Positions 5,063-6,650 of a stretch of DNA of 6,650 nucleotides are shown here, piece after piece. The stretch is from contig JAPPDN010000419.1 in assembly GCA_028824575.1 (NCBI GenBank), forward strand, positions 1 to 6,650, given 5' to 3'. The translations under genes were made by a program, and so were the position numbers. Source of the DNA: Candidatus Poribacteria bacterium (lineage in GTDB: Bacteria > Poribacteria > WGA-4E > WGA-3G). How positions within the stretch are numbered: position 1 is the stretch's first letter; the number at the start of each line of letters is the position of its first letter. Under the pieces are notes generated by a model. It was not told where the DNA came from. It searched no databases and saw only the letters and a program-made list of their open reading frames with translations.

Positions 5063-5700
5063 ATCACCCTCTCTCCGATTAGGGTTAGCTGGTTATGCAA
5101 GCCGTGCATGAAATGCAACGCCTTTTTAAGATGATACTTGCTGAATCGCTGGTAGCCGGTGCCGTCCACCGAATCACAACCGAGGTCGTAGGCGTATCGA
5201 AGCCGCATGTCGGAGTTGACCCTGCCCATGTGAACGAGTTTGCCGAAACGTTTGGCTTTTCTGGCGAGGTACGCCGCGGCGGGCGACAGTTTCCATTCGG
5301 TGGTACCGCCGATGAAAAGGCATCGGAACTGGCTCCACGGCAGGCTGAGACGTTCTGCACCGTCCTGGGCGACATAAGCGAGCGGCAACCCCTCCAGTTC
5401 GGGATACCAGTATTTGAACAGGATGGAGGTGGTTTCGGCATCGCCGACGACATCAGGGGCGGCGATCCATTCGATCGGAACGTCGATCTTATTGATGAGC
5501 GCTTGGTATCGGTTTGATTTGAAGCCGCTATACGCACAATTGTCTATCGCAATCGGCATCGATGGGTCGTAGTCGGTATAACGTTGGAAGTTCCCGAAGT
5601 ATTTGGGGGTGTTCAACCAACCGACGTAGCGGTTCAGGTGCGATTCGCCCTCAAGGATTTCATCAAGGAGGCAGGTGGGGTTGGTCAGTAGGATTCTCAT
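5059..5700 (-). CDS. TGT/DpdA-like TIM-barrel transglycosylase, candidate DNA 7-deazaguanine modification enzyme
   Basis: Encodes 213 residues. The ATG at 5700 is in an ATGA overlap and follows GGAGG closely. Landmarks in order: IDNCAYSGF at 52-60, APDVVGD at 81-87, AQDG at 111-114, PW at 121-122, FIGGTTEWKL at 129-138, VHMGRVNS at 156-163 and GCDSVDGTG at 174-182. In tRNA-guanine transglycosylase the DSGGFQ motif supplies the general Asp, GGLAVG binds substrate and a later Asp in a 'D.fDcv.PtR' motif is the nucleophile. Here D53 and D179 occupy the corresponding places. The C-terminal zinc Cys/His cluster of tRNA enzymes is absent, and the chain is about half their usual length. Such short TGT-like proteins are common in phages and related to DpdA, which exchanges guanine in DNA for a 7-deazaguanine. 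No preQ0 synthesis gene is in view, so precursor would come from the host or genes outside. Substrate specificity is inference. Confidence 0.78.
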   Translation of the reverse strand: MRILLTNPTCLLDEILEGESHLNRYVGWLNTPKYFGNFQRYTDYDPSMPIAIDNCAYSGFKSNRYQALINKIDVPIEWIAAPDVVGDAETTSILFKYWYPELEGLPLAYVAQDGAERLSLPWSQFRCLFIGGTTEWKLSPAAAYLARKAKRFGKLVHMGRVNSDMRLRYAYDLGCDSVDGTGYQRFSKYHLKKALHFMHGLHNQLTLIGERVI

Positions 5701-6650
5701 TGTACCTCCATTCCTATCGATAGTAAGTATTTCTCAATCGCTTCGAGGAGTTCTTCGGCTGGATACTTGATGACGAGGGGGACTTGCTCGGTTCCGAACA
5801 GATCGTTAAGCGCGTGCTTCACATCGGCAATGTAGCCACTTAGCATCTGATCGGTTGCGCCGGAGGCATCGGCTTGGGCTTTGGCTTCAGCATCTGAGGT
5901 GCCAAGCGATTCGATTAGGGGTTGGGTGGGTTGCTCTGGCTGTGACAGCCCAAACGCCTCCAATCCCTTTTCTTTGATGCCTCGCTGGATCTGGTCTAAA
6001 GTTTCGGCTAGTGTCTCAAGTGCTTCGAGTTTGAGTTTATCGCGCCACCCATAGGTTGGATAGGCGCTGTAATTGAGTTTGAGAAACTGTCTGACTTTGA
6101 CCTGATCTTCTTCAGGCAAATCCTCTATATCTTCCTCGATTAGAGAATATAAGAACTCGGCTTCTTCCATCGTCCAACCGCGGCGGGACTTGTCGTCTGC
6201 CTCCTCAGCAGGGGTTGGCTCCTCTATGCCGCGGCTCGCCTTTGCTTTCTCGATTTCTGCCTCGACAACATCAGGAGTCACACCGTGAATGCCAGCCAAG
6301 CCCGGCACCTCAATAGAAATATCGTGTGTAATCCTGTCAAGCAAATCGTCAATTTCCTCCCGCAACCCTACGAGTGTCTCTTCCTCACTGTCCTCGTTGG
6401 CTTCTGCTTCGCCTTCTTTGGAAAGTTCTGCCTCCCAATGTTCCTTGATTATTTCATGCCAATCTGCCCCTTTTTTTATCTCCTCCGCAAGCGTGTGATA
6501 CTGCTTTATCGCATCAATAAACAGTTCCTTGTTCACGGCAAACGGACGATTGGGCACTGGAATCAGAAAATGCACCTGCTTGTAATAATGGTCCTGCAGC
6601 AGCCTTATGAGCGTTGGCTTTGTCCTGTCCGTTTTCTCGTAAAAAGGTAA
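5697..6650 (-). CDS. Large acidic helical protein of unknown function (5' truncated by window edge)
   Basis: The frame stays open to base 6650, giving 317 visible residues. A GTG at 6575 is possible but lacks a ribosome-binding site, and the 25 residues upstream of it (LPFYEKTDRTKPT..., then HYYKQ) look like continuing coding sequence, so the gene probably starts outside. After a short hydrophobic strand (VHFLIPVPNRPFAV) the protein becomes helical and very acidic. It has Glu/Asp-rich runs (EAEANEDSEEE, SLIEEDIEDLPEEDQ), a linker (RGIEEPTPAEEADDKSRRGW), a Gln/Pro-rich break (LSQPEQPTQP) and a final YPAEELLEAIEKYLLSIGMEVQ helix. No nucleotide-binding or metal motif is seen. It is the first visible gene of the reverse cassette and its stop overlaps the TGT-like gene's ATG. 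Confidence 0.7.
   Translation of the reverse strand, partial: LPFYEKTDRTKPTLIRLLQDHYYKQVHFLIPVPNRPFAVNKELFIDAIKQYHTLAEEIKKGADWHEIIKEHWEAELSKEGEAEANEDSEEETLVGLREEIDDLLDRITHDISIEVPGLAGIHGVTPDVVEAEIEKAKASRGIEEPTPAEEADDKSRRGWTMEEAEFLYSLIEEDIEDLPEEDQVKVRQFLKLNYSAYPTYGWRDKLKLEALETLAETLDQIQRGIKEKGLEAFGLSQPEQPTQPLIESLGTSDAEAKAQADASGATDQMLSGYIADVKHALNDLFGTEQVPLVIKYPAEELLEAIEKYLLSIGMEVQ

Noticed and set aside
5095..5517. Forward frame of 140 codons
   Set aside because: Antisense to the TGT-like gene, whose catalytic motifs clearly identify the true strand.
5085..5537. Reverse frame of 150 codons within the TGT-like gene
   Set aside because: Alternate frame of the same strand, Ser/Pro/Cys-rich with no motif, no ribosome-binding site.
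6285..6650. Forward hydrophobic frame of 121 codons, apparently membrane-spanning
   Set aside because: The hydrophobicity is the complement of the Glu/Asp/Lys-rich codons of the acidic gene on the other strand; no ribosome-binding site.
1..6650. CRISPR array, tRNA, rRNA, insertion sequence or attachment site
   Set aside because: No regularly spaced repeat array, cloverleaf-like sequence, transposase motif or terminal inverted repeats were seen on either strand.

Overview
The window most likely comes from a tailed bacteriophage or prophage of a bacterium that uses conventional Shine-Dalgarno signals. Three lines of evidence support this: a cassette of beta-rich proteins resembling phage tail/baseplate components, a tightly packed opposing cassette of small phage-type genes, and a winged-helix protein built like a phage replication initiator. 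No integrase, terminase, capsid gene, tRNA or ribosomal RNA is visible, so the choice between free phage and prophage, and the host, cannot be settled. Base composition is close to balanced.

Layout. Bases 1-1894 hold three forward-strand genes in tandem: the C-terminal part of a probable tail-hub-like protein (cut by the left edge), and two beta-rich proteins that look like diverged paralogues of each other. Bases 1895-1970 are a short convergent junction without a convincing terminator. From 1971 to the right edge everything is on the reverse strand and forms one polycistronic cassette. In transcription order it encodes a large acidic protein (cut by the right edge), a TGT/DpdA-like enzyme, a 51-residue very basic protein, a 430-residue winged-helix protein with a long disordered linker, a small zinc-ribbon-like protein, a 50-residue protein, three small proteins of unknown function, a cysteine-rich CxxCxGxG protein and a final 83-residue protein.

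The reverse cassette is unusually compact. Five consecutive junctions are ATGA or equivalent 4-base overlaps up to the 50-residue gene, followed by one 18-base gap, then junctions that overlap by 1 or 29 bases or leave 1 base. Translational coupling of the whole cassette is therefore likely. The early/replication module faces the tail module head to head (3' ends together), a common phage arrangement.

The most interesting points are: (1) the TGT-like enzyme, which keeps the equivalents of both catalytic aspartates of tRNA-guanine transglycosylase but lacks the zinc site, and so is a candidate for inserting a 7-deazaguanine base into phage DNA; (2) five direct copies of TGCCGRCTT within 173 bp inside the gene for the winged-helix protein, lying in different codon phases, which resemble iterons of a replication origin placed inside the initiator gene as in lambda O; (3) the basic 51-residue gene, sealed between two ATGA overlaps.
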